Shown here: piece after piece, positions 1 through 11,537 of the stretch
Numbering within the stretch: the first letter of the stretch is position 1
How the letters are laid out: every line of letters starts with the position of its first letter
Notes under the pieces: generated by a model
Told to the model about the DNA's origin: nothing
Seen by the model: only the letters and a program-made list of their open reading frames with translations
Database searches by the model: none
Assembly: GCA_009763385.1 (NCBI GenBank)
Contig: CM019827.1
Location: forward strand, 98,306,177-98,370,176
Origin: Coix lacryma-jobi var. lacryma-jobi
Taxonomy: Eukaryota > Streptophyta > Magnoliopsida > Poales > Poaceae
Direction of reading: 5' to 3'
DNA: 64,000 bases
Made by a program: the position numbers and the translations under genes

Positions 1-1536
1 CGAGGCTGAGGCCTGGCTCGAGGGCTCGGGCGAGACGGAAGAAACGCACGCTCGTCCGAGGCCTGGTTCGAGGCTGAGGCCTGGCTCGAGGGCTCGGACG
101 AGACGGAAACAGGGGAGGGATTGGTCCGGCGATTTCTCGCCGTCGGTGAGGTCGCCGGCGCGGAGGCTGGGCCCGGCGGACTCGTCTCAACGAGGCGCAT
201 CCAGCGGTACCAGTGGTTTGGCCAGCGCACGGCGTAGCGTGCCGGCGGCGAGCGGCAGCGCACGGCGGCGGCGGCATCGCGCGGCTACGCCGTTTCCGGC
301 GGTCGCCGGCTAAACTGGCGGGCGTGTGAGACTCAGTGAACCTAGAGGGGAGTCCTAGGGGTGATGGTTTGGCCGGAGGTGCGCTGGTGCGTGCTGGCCA
401 CGTGTGAGGTCCGCGATGGCGGCAATGGCGCTCGGCCGAGGTGAACAGAGAGATAGGGAACGATAGCGTTAGGGCTAGTTGGTGTTCTCACCTTGCCTGG
501 TGGCGAAGCTGGAGGAGGAAGAAGGGAGGCGGTGGAGCTCGGGTCGGGGACGAACGGCTCCGGGCTCGAGCGGCGCTGAAAGCTTCCGCGGCGGGGCTCT
601 TCGGACTTCGGCGTCGGTGGAGCTCGGCGGATGGCGCGGGGGTGCGCACCGTGTGTCCGAGACGAAGGCGGGGGCAGTGGCCGGGGTTAATCGGCCGGTG
701 ATGGAGGTGGTGACTGGAATTTGGGAAGGGGCCTTGCGGCGGTGGTTGCAGCGAGCGGAGAGTGCTCAGTTTGCTTCGTGCGCGGGTGAGAGTGGGGAGT
801 GAGAGCGAGAGTGAGTGCGCGAGTGAGTGAGGGAAGGAGCGGAGGGTGGAGTGCTCGGGCTTTTGGTCGGCTCGGCCGGCCGGTGGTCGCTGCGGGGGCA
901 CGGCGGCGCGGTCGGCGAGGCGGCGGCAGGCGGCTCGGCAGACGAGGATGCGCGGAGTGGCCGGCGAAGATCGCTGGCGTGCTCTGGTGGGAGAAGATCG
1001 GAGAGGGAGTGGTCGGCGTGGATTTGGCGCAGAGAAGGGGCGCCACGCGGCAAGCCGGCCGGCGTACGGCGCGGCCGTGCAGGTGGCCGGCGCGCGGTGC
1101 GCGGGCGGGCGCGCGCGCGGGCGAGGCGGCGAGCGCTGGGCCGAGGCGGGGAAGCGGGCCGAAAGGCCGGATGGGCCGAAGGGTTGGCGCCGGGAAAGAA
1201 AAACATTCTTTTTCTTTTTCCAGAAATTTCCAAAGTTTGACTTCTCAAAAACAGTTTGAAAAACTTCAAACCAGGCTTTGACCCAAATATAAAAGTTGCT
1301 CCAAATATTTTCTCTACAACTTTCATATAGAACACTTTTTCTGAAAACCATTTATAAATCCTCCTCAAGAATAAAGCCAAAATCAAAGCATCAAGTCAAA
1401 TAGAAATCCAATTTCAAATAAACAACAAAAGATCAAAGGCATACTTTTACACATGAAATGATGCAATGCATTGCTTATGCTTTCTTAGTAGCTAAATGCA
1501 GTGCCTAATGCAGTGCTTGACACCAGGGTGTCACAG
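1..1536 (-). mobile_element. Partial LTR, Tekay/Del-like Gypsy (by LTR only)
   Basis: Read on the minus strand this begins at 1536 with TGTGACACC, a start typical of Tekay/Del chromovirus LTRs in grasses. An AT-rich stretch follows (about 1535-1200), then a very GC-rich stretch (about 1190-1) with subrepeats of the type GAGGCCTGGCTCGAGGGCTCGG near positions 1-110. The other end lies outside the window, so I cannot say whether this is a solo LTR or part of a full element. Long open frames here come from GC richness and show no domain. Lineage is inferred from the terminus and composition, not from protein. Confidence 0.5.
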
Positions 1537-1661
1537 AAACACCACAACTCAATGCCACCGGTTAGTCATAAGCATTAAGCGCATAACTAGATATAGACTC
1601 AACCGGGTAAAAGCCTCAAACCTTCCTCATCAAAGTCAATCATTCATCATATATGTTCTTA
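1537..1661 (-). repeat. Terminal fragment of a SIRE-type Copia LTR
   Basis: This stretch closely matches the last 125 bases or so (44143-44267) of the minus-strand solo LTR at 42687-44267, including CACCGGTTAGTCATAA and CATCATATATGTTCT. It is the start of that LTR family read on the minus strand. It abuts the Tekay-like LTR on its left, which probably interrupted it. The 67 bases to its right (1662-1728) match nothing else I recognise in the window. Confidence 0.7.
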
Positions 1662-1728
1662 GGTGCTAAAAAGTTAACATGCCACGCTCGCTCGTCGCTC
1701 GCCTCGCCCAAGGACGGTCACGGCCCGG

Positions 1729-3719
1729 TGCGGATACATGGGTGTATGCCGGATCTTGAGATGATGAGTGATTGTCAACTGGTTTGATGCGCACGTTCTT
1801 TGGCTTGTGTTGTGCAGGTTTCGAGCTTAGAGACGGTGATCAAAGGCAAGGTGAAGGTCAAGTAGAGACGTGTCGTGCCAATGGACCCGGAGCGGTGAAG
1901 GGCGGACGTGAGGCTTGGACTGACGGACTGGTGGCCTGAGGATCAGCTGTGGTGGCTGACAGCCTAGGACAACGACAAGTGAATACATGTGGGTGGACGG
2001 GGTGCACGGGCGGTGCATCCCTCTACGGCTTCGGTTTGGTGGTAGAGCCCCAGGAAAACCACCGGCTGGATGGTTTCCAGGTTTGGCCCTCAAAACCTGG
2101 GTGCTGGCCAGTTTCCGAGTTTGGGCCTCAAAACTCTGGCTGAGGACGGTTTCTAGGTTTGGGCCTTAAAACCTAGGTGATGGCGGGTTTCTGAGTTTGG
2201 GCCACAAAACTCAGCTTGAGGACTGGTTTCCTGGTTTCAGCCTCAAAACCGGGGGGGTGGTCCAGAAAAATGGACGGTCGAGAAGTGGCAGCACGTGGCG
2301 ACATCCGGTGAGGTCGCGTCGAGGCGAAGCTACCAGTTGTGCGGGTGTGGTCGTCGGATCAACATCTACCTTGAGCTGGTCCAGAATAGCCTTAGGGTTT
2401 AGCTAGTTCGCTCCTATGTATCATTAGGGGTAGAGTGGGAATAATGTTAGGATAAGTAGAGGGAGACACCCACTTCCCAATCTATCTCAGTCATTTGCTA
2501 TTCTCATTCTTGGGTTTCCTGCTTCCCATTCCCTGTTGTAGCTACTGAGATCCGTAGAGCGGCACAATACCTCTGTGTACTTGGAGATTTAGCGGAAACG
2601 GGACCAGATTCCTGTTGTCTCCTCGTGGGGATGTTTTTCGGCTGGAATTCGTGGTTGTGATTCACGTTCTTGAGTTGTTCTTCGCGTTCATCTTTTCTCC
2701 ACATTTTTCCCGTCGCTCGATCTCCCTCTACGTTGCCTCTTTCTCAAATCCGTTTGAATCAACTTGTTCTTTGTTGTGAGGAGATCATTTCCACCGAAGG
2801 AATTTAACCACAACCTCACAAACAAGTAGATCGGGTCGATCTGAGTTCCATGGTGATTTTTTTGTTCTTGCACCAATCTCTTTGATTTCGTGAAGTTTGA
2901 GTTGTTTTGAGTGGATGATTTCTTAGCGATAGTCTTCCAACTAACTAGTGATCATCTTCTCCAAGTTTGGGATCAAGTGATTTTGGTTTGGATCGGATTT
3001 GGAGAGATTTGAGAGAGAGGCGAAATTTTTCGCCCTCTCTGCACAGCCGCGAACAGTCTGCCACCAGGTGCGTGGACAGTTCGAGCATCGGAGGACAGCC
3101 TGAGCAGTGGTTGTGTGCCTTGGTTTTTCGGCCGAAGAAACACTGGTGGATAGTCCGCCGTTGACAGGCACGGACAATCCGAGATCGTCCAAGGAGCTTT
3201 CAGCAGACTTGCTATTTTCCCACTTTAGCCGGCGGACAGTCCGACAGGGGACCACAGACAGTCCGGCACAGGGCAAACAGTCCGGGACCGTACTCGCGGA
3301 CAGTCTGAGGCCCTGTTGAGTGGTGTGTTCTAGTGTGTTTGCTCTCCCGGCTTTTCGATCTTGTTTTCAGACTTCTCGTTTGCTCCTACAGTTCACCAAG
3401 GAACCTCTCTAGGTATCTTTGCCACCCGTTGGTATAGGTATTTAGAGAATTCCCAATGTAGCCTTCCATCTATGTTCGAGGATAGGTTTTTAGGTTTGAA
3501 CTTGACTCGGTGCTCGCGAGTTTTGGGTTGCTCTTTGTGGTGGTGCCTCGCTGTGATCCTAGGGATCATCCACCCTCTTTCTGAGGGTCGTGGGCATCAC
3601 GTCTGTGTTCGAAACATTCGGGGTTGATTTGTGGGACAGAGGCCAGAGTTTTGAAAGAAATTTTTAGGCTCCCATTCACCCCCCTCTGGTCGCCTTGGTA
3701 TAGCATTCTCGTTCCTTCA
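1729..3719 (+). repeat. 5' LTR of Copia B
   Basis: It starts TGCGGATACATGGG, like the solo LTR at 9220, and ends CCTTCA directly before the PBS. It is 1991 bp. It holds the hairpin array at 2077-2253. The place where the sister LTR has TATATAAGG (10268) reads GGATAAGTAGAGG here (about 2450), so the core promoter looks lost. The 3' edge has the CCCATTCACCCCCCTCTGG module shared by all SIRE-type LTRs in the window. Confidence 0.85.
2077..2253 (+). repeat. Array of five short hairpins in the Copia B LTR
   Basis: There are five units about 38 bases apart, each made of an 8-base arm, an 8-base loop close to GGGCCTCA, and the complementary arm. Examples: CCAGGTTT with AAACCTGG (2077-2100), CTAGGTTT with AAACCTAG (2153-2176), CTGAGTTT with AAACTCAG (2191-2214). 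Units 2 and 5 have decayed arms. The stem sequence changes from unit to unit but stays self-complementary. Confidence 0.8.
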
Positions 3720-3720
3720 A

Positions 3721-3740
3721 TTGGTATCAGAGCAGGTTAA
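3721..3740 (+). other. Primer binding site of Copia B
   Basis: TGGTATCAGAGC at 3722-3733 is the complement of the 3' end of initiator tRNA-Met, the usual Copia primer. It lies 2 bases after the LTR end, which fixes LTR end and element orientation. Confidence 0.9.
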
Positions 3741-3782
3741 GGATCTTCCACCTTAGTCGGTTCCAGATCCATAGAAGGCGAC

Positions 3783-4781
3783 ATGGATCGCGGCGTGGGT
3801 AAACCGCCGTTTTTTGATGGGACGAACTATGAGTATTGGAAGATACGTATGTCGGCCTATCTTCAGAGCATGAGTGCTTCAGTTTGGGATATTTGCAATT
3901 CTGCTGATTACGTGGTCTTGGATACTCATGTGAATCAACAGCAGATTGATGAGCACGATGCCAATAGCCGAGCCTGCAATGCGCTTTTCTCGTGTTTGAG
4001 CATGGTCGAGTTTGATCGCGTTTCTCATCTCACCATGGCTTGGGAGATTTGGGCGACTCTCATGCGCTTTCATGAGGGAACCACTCAAGTCAAAACCCGT
4101 CTCTACGAGTCGCATAAGCGTGAGTATGAGAACTTTTGACACATGCCTGGCGAGAGCATAGAAAGTTTATTCGCTCGCTTTCAGGTCATTGTCAATAGGA
4201 TGAGGGCTAACAGAGAGCTTTTGCCGAACGACGATCATGAGAGAGCTCTCAAGCTACTTCATACTCTTGATCGGTCGGTGTGGGACTCCAAAGTTCAAGC
4301 GATCATCGAATCACCTAACTATGAGACTCTCACTTGCGATGAGCTCTTCAGTAAGCTCAAGTCTAGTGAGATTGATTCCATGGCAAGGGCTTCTTATGAG
4401 AATCCTTCTGGCCCGTCTATGACTTTGCTTTCTGGCTCTTCTGCTAACCCCTCTGGAGGATTTGCACTTTCTTCTCTTTTGTCTGTTACAGAGGAGCAGC
4501 TGGAGTTTATGGGAGATGACGAGTTGGCTTTGCTTGCCAACCAGTTCTCGCGGTTCCACAACAACTGCATGAACCATCGTCGTGGAGGAGGACGAGCTGG
4601 ATGCTACGAGTGCGGTGACCCTGACCATTTCATCACCAACTGCCCGAAGAAGAACAAGCAGACCTTCGACAAGGGCGATCATGGGCACAAGTACGACTCC
4701 GGCAAGCGCAAAGAAAAGTACATCCCCACCAAGCACAAGCGGAAGAGTGGCATCAACAAAGAGTACATCAAGAAGAAGTAC
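3783..4781 (+). pseudogene. gag: Copia B gag, N-terminal part (split)
   Basis: The ATG at 3783 follows the PBS by 50 bases. The product opens with the Copia gag N-terminal pattern (FFDGTNYEYWKIRM) and reaches a CCHC zinc knuckle, CYECGDPDHFITNCP, near 4600, followed by a basic lysine-rich tail. A TGA at 4137-4139 interrupts the frame; the A copy has a sense codon there. The frame is cut at 4781 by insertion of Copia A and resumes at 39816 or, counting the target duplication only once, 39821, in the same frame. Gag would form the virus-like particle that packages element RNA. It is non-functional here. Confidence 0.88.
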
Positions 4782-5684
4782 CGAAGGACCGAATTGGCGA
4801 CCAGAGGGGGGGGGGGGTGAATGGGAGCCTCAAATTTCAACTTGTGAAATAGATGGCCCTTTTCCTAGAAACTCACCCCAAAAGCAAGACACGGATTTGC
4901 AAGTATCCATGACCCTATATGTAGGGTGGATGCTTTCTAGAAGCACAGCGGGATACTACACAACCCAAGAAGTCCAACGCAAAAGCCGGAAACCAAATCC
5001 GAAGTCGAACAAACGAACCGCGGACGAAACAGTGAACCAGTCACTACATCGGATGTTGGCAGCGTCCGATGCCTCAGTGGCGCACGCGTCCGATGTGAAT
5101 ATAGCAGTTCTGGAACCTTACTGCATGACCATCGGACGCTGCTACAGTGATAGCTCAGCGTCCGATGCTCTGGCTCCGGCGCGTCCGATGATCAACGGAG
5201 CGTCCGATGCCCTGCGTCCGATGCTCACTCAAAAACACGGTTCTCAGACACGTGTCGCCGGAGCGTCTGATGCTATGAACAGCAGCGTCTGATGCTCCCG
5301 TGCCCAGCGTCCGATGCCCCCGAAAATAGCACAGTTCTTCAATGATTCAACCCGATCTCCTCCGAATCAAAAGCTCTAGAGCCAAGACTCGATCTGAGAG
5401 GTTACAAGGATGTTAGTGAGCTACTCCTAAGAGATCATGGCTCGATCCTAACTCCTAAGAGCCAACGCAAATTGATCTCGAATTCTAGCCGAAACTTCTC
5501 CACACAAGGAGACAACGAGATTACGGTCTCGTTTCCTCAAAATCCAAATACACAAAGGTATGATTAGCCATCTCTGCGGATCACAGGCAGTGAGGTATGA
5601 TTAGAACCTAAGCAGGGGCTAGAGAGAGAGAGAGCTCAGGAAATAATGGTTGCAAGGATAGAGAGAGAGGAGGGGCGCCTCTCT

Positions 5685-5692
5685 TATTTATA
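5685..5692 (-). promoter_or_regulatory. TATA box, 3' LTR of Copia A
   Basis: TATAAATA on the minus strand, followed by AGAGAGGCG. The same motif sits at the matching place in the 5' LTR (38881-38888). Confidence 0.65.
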
Positions 5693-6019
5693 GTCTAAGT
5701 ACAATAGTCCCCTTCTACCCCTAGATACAAGAGCAAAGCGGCCAACCCTAGGAGTATCCCGGTCCAACTTTGAAGAGTCACGAGCCGATGGTCACACGCC
5801 TTCCTCATCCTTAGCTTCGCCTCGACGCAGGCCTCAGGATGCCGCCACGTGCCGTCCTATCAACCGTCGTGCCTTCCTCGTGGATAGCTTCGCCTCGACG
5901 CAAGCCTCAGGATGCCGCCACGTGCCGTCCTATCAACCGTCGTGCCTTCCTCGTGGATAGCTTCGCCGCCGCGCCAGCCTCTCCACGCCGCCACACGTCA
6001 ACCGTCCTTTTTGGACCTC

Positions 6020-6192
6020 CCCCTAGTTTTGAGGCTGAAACCGGGAAACCTGTCCTCCGGCTGAGTTTTGTGGCCCAAACTCAGAAACCCGTGAGCCCAG
6101 GTTTTGTGGCCCAAACCTAGAAACCGTCCTCGCCGAGTTTTGAGGCCCAAACTCAGAAACCCGCCACCCTGAGTTTTGCGGCCCAAACTCGG
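6020..6192 (-). repeat. Hairpin array in the 3' LTR of Copia A
   Basis: Five units in the same design as in B. CTGAGTTT with AAACTCAG at 6061-6084 is perfect. Units at 6097-6120, 6132-6155 and 6169-6192 have one mismatch each in the stem. The array is about 330 bases upstream of the TATA box, so it lies in U3. Confidence 0.75.
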
Positions 6193-6652
6193 AAACCGTC
6201 GAGGTTAGTTTTTAGAGGTTCAACTACCAAACCCACACCATGGACGGGATGTGGTTCGCACACCTTGAGTTCCAGCATCGATGCCAGAGCATGTCCAGCC
6301 TCCATGCCGAGCACAGTGCATTTGCCTTCCTCCTCGACCTCCCGCCAAGTGTCATGATGCCATCACCTTCCTCCCGACTCGGCCGATGCACCGCACATCC
6401 CCATGTGTTCTTGCTTGTCGATGCCACGTGCCAGCTTCCACAGCTAGTCCTCCGGTCTCCCGGTCCATCAGTCCAAGCCTCACGTCCGCCCTTCACCGCT
6501 CCTGGTCCGTCGACACGACACGTCTCTACTTGACCTTCACCTCACCTTCGACCACTGTCTCCGAGCTCCACACCTGCAGCGGTGAAGGGTTGACCGATCG
6601 CTCATCACTCAAGAAGGGAACCACAAGGGCACACATCAACCTTGTGTTCGCA

Positions 6653-8151
6653 ATCTCCCCCTTGATGAGTGCATCGTCAACACAATCGTAACCATGATCA
6701 GAGAAACAAAAAATAGAAGTAGCTAGGGAGAGAAACTTACTCGAGATGTCCAAAAGCCAAGTTAAAAGCTGAAGAGGGACAAATTGAGATAAGCAAAGCT
6801 TGGTTCCCAAAGACATGGGCAACGACTCGACGCAACCAAGTCAAGAACAAGCTAGTCCTCAAGAAGAGGCAGAAAAAGGGCTAAACACCACTAGCTGAAA
6901 GTTCGATACCAATTTGAAGGCCAAAACGAAAAGAAGGAGAAAAGCGCCCCCTTACTTAATGAACTCCCCCTCAACAAGTGCAGCACAATTTGCAAATTGA
7001 CACCAAATCAAAAATTCTCCCCCTTAGGGGCAATTTGCAATCAAGAGAGAAAGAAAAGGAGCTCAATCAAGCGAAACAGAGCTAAGCCATGCCTATCGGA
7101 GCAAGCAAATGCATATGAGTGAAAAATGCATGTTAGCAGCTTCAGGTGTATAGTCAAAAGAATGAAGAAACGCTCTAAAGATTGCTAATCGGATCATCAA
7201 GCCACAATCAAAAGTGCTAGCAAAGGCTCAAACTGATCACATAATACATAATATGAACATATAAGCTTAGTGAGCAGTTTTAGCCGTTTCAGAAAGGGGT
7301 TTCATCATAAAAAATGGCACTGAACATGTATAGACAGGAGATCAAACAAGTGCTAAACATGTATACAAGGTGAACTACCCCTAGCAAAGATCAATCATCA
7401 TGCTATAGAATGAAACATAGACTTGTGTTTTTCAGATTTTATCGGAGAATTGCAGCGGTTATTACACTAGATCAGATTTCAGCATATGATTGCGAGAGGT
7501 TGAGAGCTTGTCAAAGCCTAACTTTTCAACCGAGCTAAGCCTATGCATATGCAGTCAGAAGCTTAAAGCATCGGTTTCGGTCTTACACTACACGGCTCAA
7601 GTTTAACTCAATATGCAATGAGAAACAGTCTCGATACCGTGATGTGCTGACAAAGCAATCCCATCTCGATCTTTTCAATTCACTTAAACTTGGTTCATTT
7701 TAAACAAATTATGAGCATACCAAGCAAGTGAAAGACTCAGAACTAGAGACATAGCAACCTATCATATATGAAATAGCACAAGTGACCTTAACACATTCTA
7801 AACATGCTAGTTGCCAATCTCAATGGTGAACAAGTTTTATGTTCATTTAAGAATATTCACCATTCTGAAAAGTAACTCAGCTCACAATATGTATCAGTGA
7901 TCAAAGAGAGCCTAAGCTACAAGCAACATCATAACACCTCGGAGCATACACTAATCAAAGCATAAGATCATTCTAGAAACTATAGTCATGAAGCTTGAAA
8001 AATCAAAGTGTATACAAGATGAAATGCATGCAAAAGTCAGTATCAGAGCAAAGATACAACTAAAAAACAAACTCAAAGACAAAAAGTCAGTCTATGATAC
8101 AACAAAATGCTTCCCCCAACTAAAAGGGGAAACACACACCAAACTCACCTC
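6653..8151 (-). other. 3' noncoding part of Copia A with polypurine tract
   Basis: There is no gene here. A purine-rich tract (AAGGGGGAGAT on the minus strand, 6653-6665) sits directly next to the 3' LTR and would prime plus-strand synthesis. The rest is AT-rich, and parts of it match the 3' noncoding parts of B at 45636-46690 and 59461-59560 in inverted orientation. Confidence 0.75.
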
Positions 8152-9219
8152 TCAATCTAGCAAGGTTGAGAGATTCAAAGGCATGGTGAAAATATCCGCA
8201 ACCTGGTTATGGGTGTCTACATGCCTAAGATCAATGTCGCCTTTCTCGTAGTGATCACGAAGAAAGTGAAAGCGGACATCGATGTGCTTGGTTTTGGAGT
8301 GAAGAACAGGGTTCTTTGCTACACTAATGGCAGAAGTGCTATCGCAAAGCAAAGGGACCCGACTGTACTCTAGACCAAAATCACGCAATGTAGCAACCAT
8401 CCATAAAAGCTACGAAGCACAAGAAGCAGGAGCAGTAGACTGGGCTACATTCGACTGTTTGCGAGAAGACCATGAAACCAGTGAAGAGCCAAGAAACTGA
8501 CAACTCCTAGAAGTAGACTTGCGTTCAAGTCGGCAACCGACAAAATCCGCATCGGAGTAACCACAAAGCGAAAGGGTCGAAGAAGAAGAGTACCAAAGTC
8601 CGAACTTAGGAGTGTATCAGAGCTACCTCATGATGCGCTTGACCGCTTGCTTGTGAGAAGTCCGAGGGGACACCTGAAAGCGAGCGCACAAACACACAGA
8701 AAACTGTATGTCTGGCCTCGTCACTGTTAAGTACAGGAGTGAGCCAATCATGCTCCTGTACTCCTTCTGGTCAACCGCCTCTCCGTCCTGGTCCGCATCC
8801 ATCGCAACAGTCGTCGCCATGGGCGTCGTAAGAGGCTTGGCCTCGTCCATGTTGAACTTTTTTAGGATGTCCTTCATGTAGTTGCCTTGATGCACGAACG
8901 TCCCATCTCGGGTTTGCTTGATTTGCAACCCGAGGAAGAAAGTCAACTCACCCATCATACTCATCTCAAACTCCCTGCTCATTGTATCTGCATACTTGGC
9001 AACAAGTGCATGAGAGGAGCCACCAAAGCAGATGTCATCCACGTAAATCTGAATTAAAAGGGTGTCATTGCCTTGCTTGAGAAGAAAAAGAGTCTTATCT
9101 ACATGTCCCATTTTTAAAGCCCTTGGAAAGCAGAAAAGTTTTCAAACGATCATACCATGCTCTCGGGGCTTGTTTCAAACCATATAAAGCTTTTGTAAGT
9201 TTGAAAACATGGTTTGGAA
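8152..9219 (-). pseudogene. pol: Copia A pol, end of RT and RNase H
   Basis: This is the last pol segment of A, after the break at the solo LTR. From high to low coordinates: the YGLKQAPRAWYDRL motif of Copia RT near 9170, the intact YVDD catalytic box near 9040 (QIYVDDICFGG), the FFLGLQIKQ region, the SMIGSLLYLTVTRPDI motif, then RNase H ending with HIDVRFHFLRDH and ADIFT near 8190. Between about 8620 and 8400 the frame is broken, and the usual STTEAEYVA-type motif is damaged. The last residues are shifted out of frame near 8165. It is non-functional. Confidence 0.88.
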
Positions 9220-9566
9220 TGCGGATACATGGGTGTATGCCGGATCTTGAGTGATGAGTGATTGTCAACTGGGATGATGCACATGTTCTTTGGCTTGAGT
9301 TGTGCAGGTGTTGAGCACGGATACGGTGATCAAAGGCAAGGTGAAGGTCAAGTAGAGACGTGCCATGCCGATGGACCCGGAGCGGTGAAGGGCGGACGTG
9401 AGGCTTGGACTGACGGACCGGTGGCCTGAGGATCGGCCGTGGTGGCTGATAGCTTGGGACAGCGACAAGTGAAGACTTGTGTGTGGACGGGGTGCACGGG
9501 CGGTGCATCCCTTCTACGGCTCGGTTTGGTGGTTGAGCCACAGAAAAACCACAGAGTGGACAGTTT

Positions 9567-10070
9567 CCAGGTTTGGGCCTCAAAACCTGGGCGCTGATGG
9601 TTTCCGAGTTTGGGCCACAAAACTCGGGCTGAGGACGGTTTCCAGGTTTGGGCCTCAAAACCTCGGTGGCGGCGGGTTTCTGAGTTTAGGCCACAAAACT
9701 CAGGCGACGGACGACATGTTTCCCGGTTTCGGCCTCAAAACCTGTAACGTCCCGCCTCCACGCGGCCGGGCCCACTTACATCTGGCAGCTTTTCTAGGAC
9801 ACAGACTTCCCTCACAGACCAACACTAGTCTTTTCTGCGCACTTTGTCCTCACTCGTGCGCACCCGGGAAGAACTTCCCGGTCGGTCACCCATCCCTAAA
9901 TTTCTCCAGGCCAAGCACGCTTAACTTTAGAGTTCTTTGGAGATGGGCTTCCGAAAAAGAAGTTGCAACTTGTTGGTATGAGTATCCTTTTATTCCTATT
10001 AAGCCTTAGGCCGGGATGTTACAAAACCGGGGGATGGCCCAGGTTTCCCGGTTTCGGCCTCAAAACCGGG
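9567..10070 (+). repeat. Hairpin array in the solo LTR, one unit split by Cassandra
   Basis: CCAGGTTT with AAACCTGG at 9567-9590, CCGAGTTT with AAACTCGG at 9604-9627, an imperfect unit at 9642-9666, CTGAGTTT with AAACTCAG at 9680-9703, a CCCGGTTT unit starting at 9722 and broken after its loop by the Cassandra LTR, and another perfect CCCGGTTT with AAACCGGG unit at 10047-10070. Confidence 0.85.
9743..10023 (-). mobile_element. Cassandra solo LTR carrying a 5S rRNA-like promoter region
   Basis: It is 281 bp and flanked by AAACC at 9738-9742 and 10024-10028. On the minus strand it starts TGTAACATCCC and ends GGGACGTTACA. The interior matches 5S rRNA read on the minus strand, including the strongly conserved GTTAAGCGTGCTTGG and GGGATGGGTGACC blocks that form the internal RNA polymerase III promoter. 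5S sequence inside a short TG...CA LTR is the hallmark of Cassandra TRIM elements. It is not a true 5S gene, because the outer parts diverge and it has target-site duplications. Confidence 0.9.
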
Positions 10071-10267
10071 GGGAGGTCCGTGAAAAGGATGAGCAGAGCG
10101 GTGGTGACACGTGGCAGCAATCGGTGAGGTCGCGTCGAGGCGAAGCTACCAGTTGTGCGGGCGTGGCCGTCGGATCACCATCGACTTCGAGTTGGTCAGG
10201 AATACCCTTAGGGTTAGCCTGCTCGCTCATTAGCAGTAGGGGTAGAAGGGGAATAATTGTATTAGGC

Positions 10268-10276
10268 TATATAAGG
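10268..10276 (+). promoter_or_regulatory. TATA box of the solo LTR
   Basis: TATATAAGG, about 200 bases after the hairpin array. The matching place in the B LTR has lost this motif. Confidence 0.65.
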
Positions 10277-11537
10277 AGAGGCAACCCCTCCCTCCATCTA
10301 TCTCAGCCATTGCTATTTTCATTCTAGGGTTCCTGCTCTCCCACATCCCTGCTGTAGCTACTGAGATCCGCAGAGACGGTGAACAATACCTCTGTGTATT
10401 TGCTTTTTGAGGAAATGAGACCGTAATCTCGTTGTCCCCTCATGGGGACAAATTTCGGCTGGCAAATCGTGGTTTGATTCGCGTTTTGAACTTGTTCTTC
10501 GCGTTCTTCATTTTCTCCACGATTTTCCCGTCGATCGTTCTCTCTCTACATTGCTCCGTTTGCAAAACCTTTTGAATCAACTTGTTCTTTACTGTGAGGG
10601 GATCATTTCCACCAAAGGAATTCAACTCAAACCTCATGAACAAGTAGATCGATCAATTTTCGTTTTGGATCAACTTTTCTCCTCTTTCCCGAATTTCTTC
10701 GATTCATCGATTTGGAGATAGGTTCGAGCTATGATCTCCTAGGAGTAGCTCACTATCCTTCTTGTGACTCCTCTCACCAAGTTTGAACCCTAGAGGTTTC
10801 GTTTTGGGTGAGATCGAGTCGAATCGGTGGATGAACAGAGCTGCGTTAGGGTGACCAGACGCATGGGTCAGACCGACCGGACGCTTGGTCGTGAGTTCGG
10901 TCGTTGAACACGATCACTCCTTTTTCTTCGCGAATTGACCGGACGCTCAGATATGCTCTGACCGGACTCGCCTCTTGCACTATTCACGGTTTTCTGGCCA
11001 CTGACCGGACGCTTTGTGCAAGTGACTGGACGCTCCCCTACCATGAGTCCGGTCCAACACAGTAAGGGTCCAGAAGCGATTTTGACTGACCGGACGCGTC
11101 CGATCAGTACTGACCGGAGGCACCCCTGAGTCCGGTCAGTGCTGATTTGCACGCTTTCGTCCGCTGTTCATTCGTTCGTTGTTGGTTTTGATTTCCGCTT
11201 GTTGCGTTAGTTTCCCGACTTCATGCTGTACTGAAATCGTGCTTCTCGCTTTGCAAAATAGCCTGAATCCCCCTCGCGTTGCTCGCGGGAGGTTGAGGTT
11301 ACCCAAAGTCCATCCTGTCACTAGTTGATCTGCGTGGACTTGGGAGAGGAAGTTTTTATGGTGTCCCGCTGTGTTCCTAGGGAACATCCACCCAATCTCT
11401 TGGGTCGAGGACATCACCTGTGTCGACTCTGCTCTTGGGGGCGATTCTTGGGACAGACGCTATAAGTTTCTGAAAAGAAATTTGAAGCTCCTATTCACCC
11501 CCCTCTGGTCGCCTTTGGTAGTTCTCTCGGTCCTTCA

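Larger units (their letters stand above)
4782..6652 (-). repeat. 3' LTR of Copia A
   Basis: It is 1871 bp. On the minus strand it starts TGCGAACACAAGG at 6652 and ends at 4782, where the expected final CA reads CG. Compared with the 5' LTR (37748-39815) it lacks about 200 bp, matching roughly 38415-38640. A run of G at 4805-4817 belongs to the C-rich module near the LTR end. A GA-rich stretch lies at 5618-5672. Confidence 0.85.
9220..11537 (+). mobile_element. SIRE-type solo LTR inserted in the RT of Copia A
   Basis: It is flanked by TGGAA at 9215-9219 and 11538-11542, starts TGCGGATACATGGG and ends GGTCCTTCA. It has no PBS, gag or second LTR, so it is a solo LTR left by LTR-LTR recombination. 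Without the Cassandra insertion it is about 2.03 kb, close to the 1991-bp LTR of B, whose family it shares. It carries the hairpin array and a TATA box. Removing it restores RT continuity in A. Confidence 0.9.

Noticed and set aside
441..1386. Long overlapping open frames on both strands in the left GC-rich part
   Set aside because: They overlap on both strands, are made of R, A, P, G and S, and show no domain. Explained by GC-rich LTR sequence.
4805..4817. Poly-G runs here and at 37777 and 42718 as a special signal
   Set aside because: They are longer or shorter versions of the C-rich module at LTR ends; length may vary by slippage or sequencing error.
9850..10000. A 5S rRNA gene
   Set aside because: Only the internal promoter blocks match well; it lies in a TG...CA unit with TSD, so it is a Cassandra LTR.
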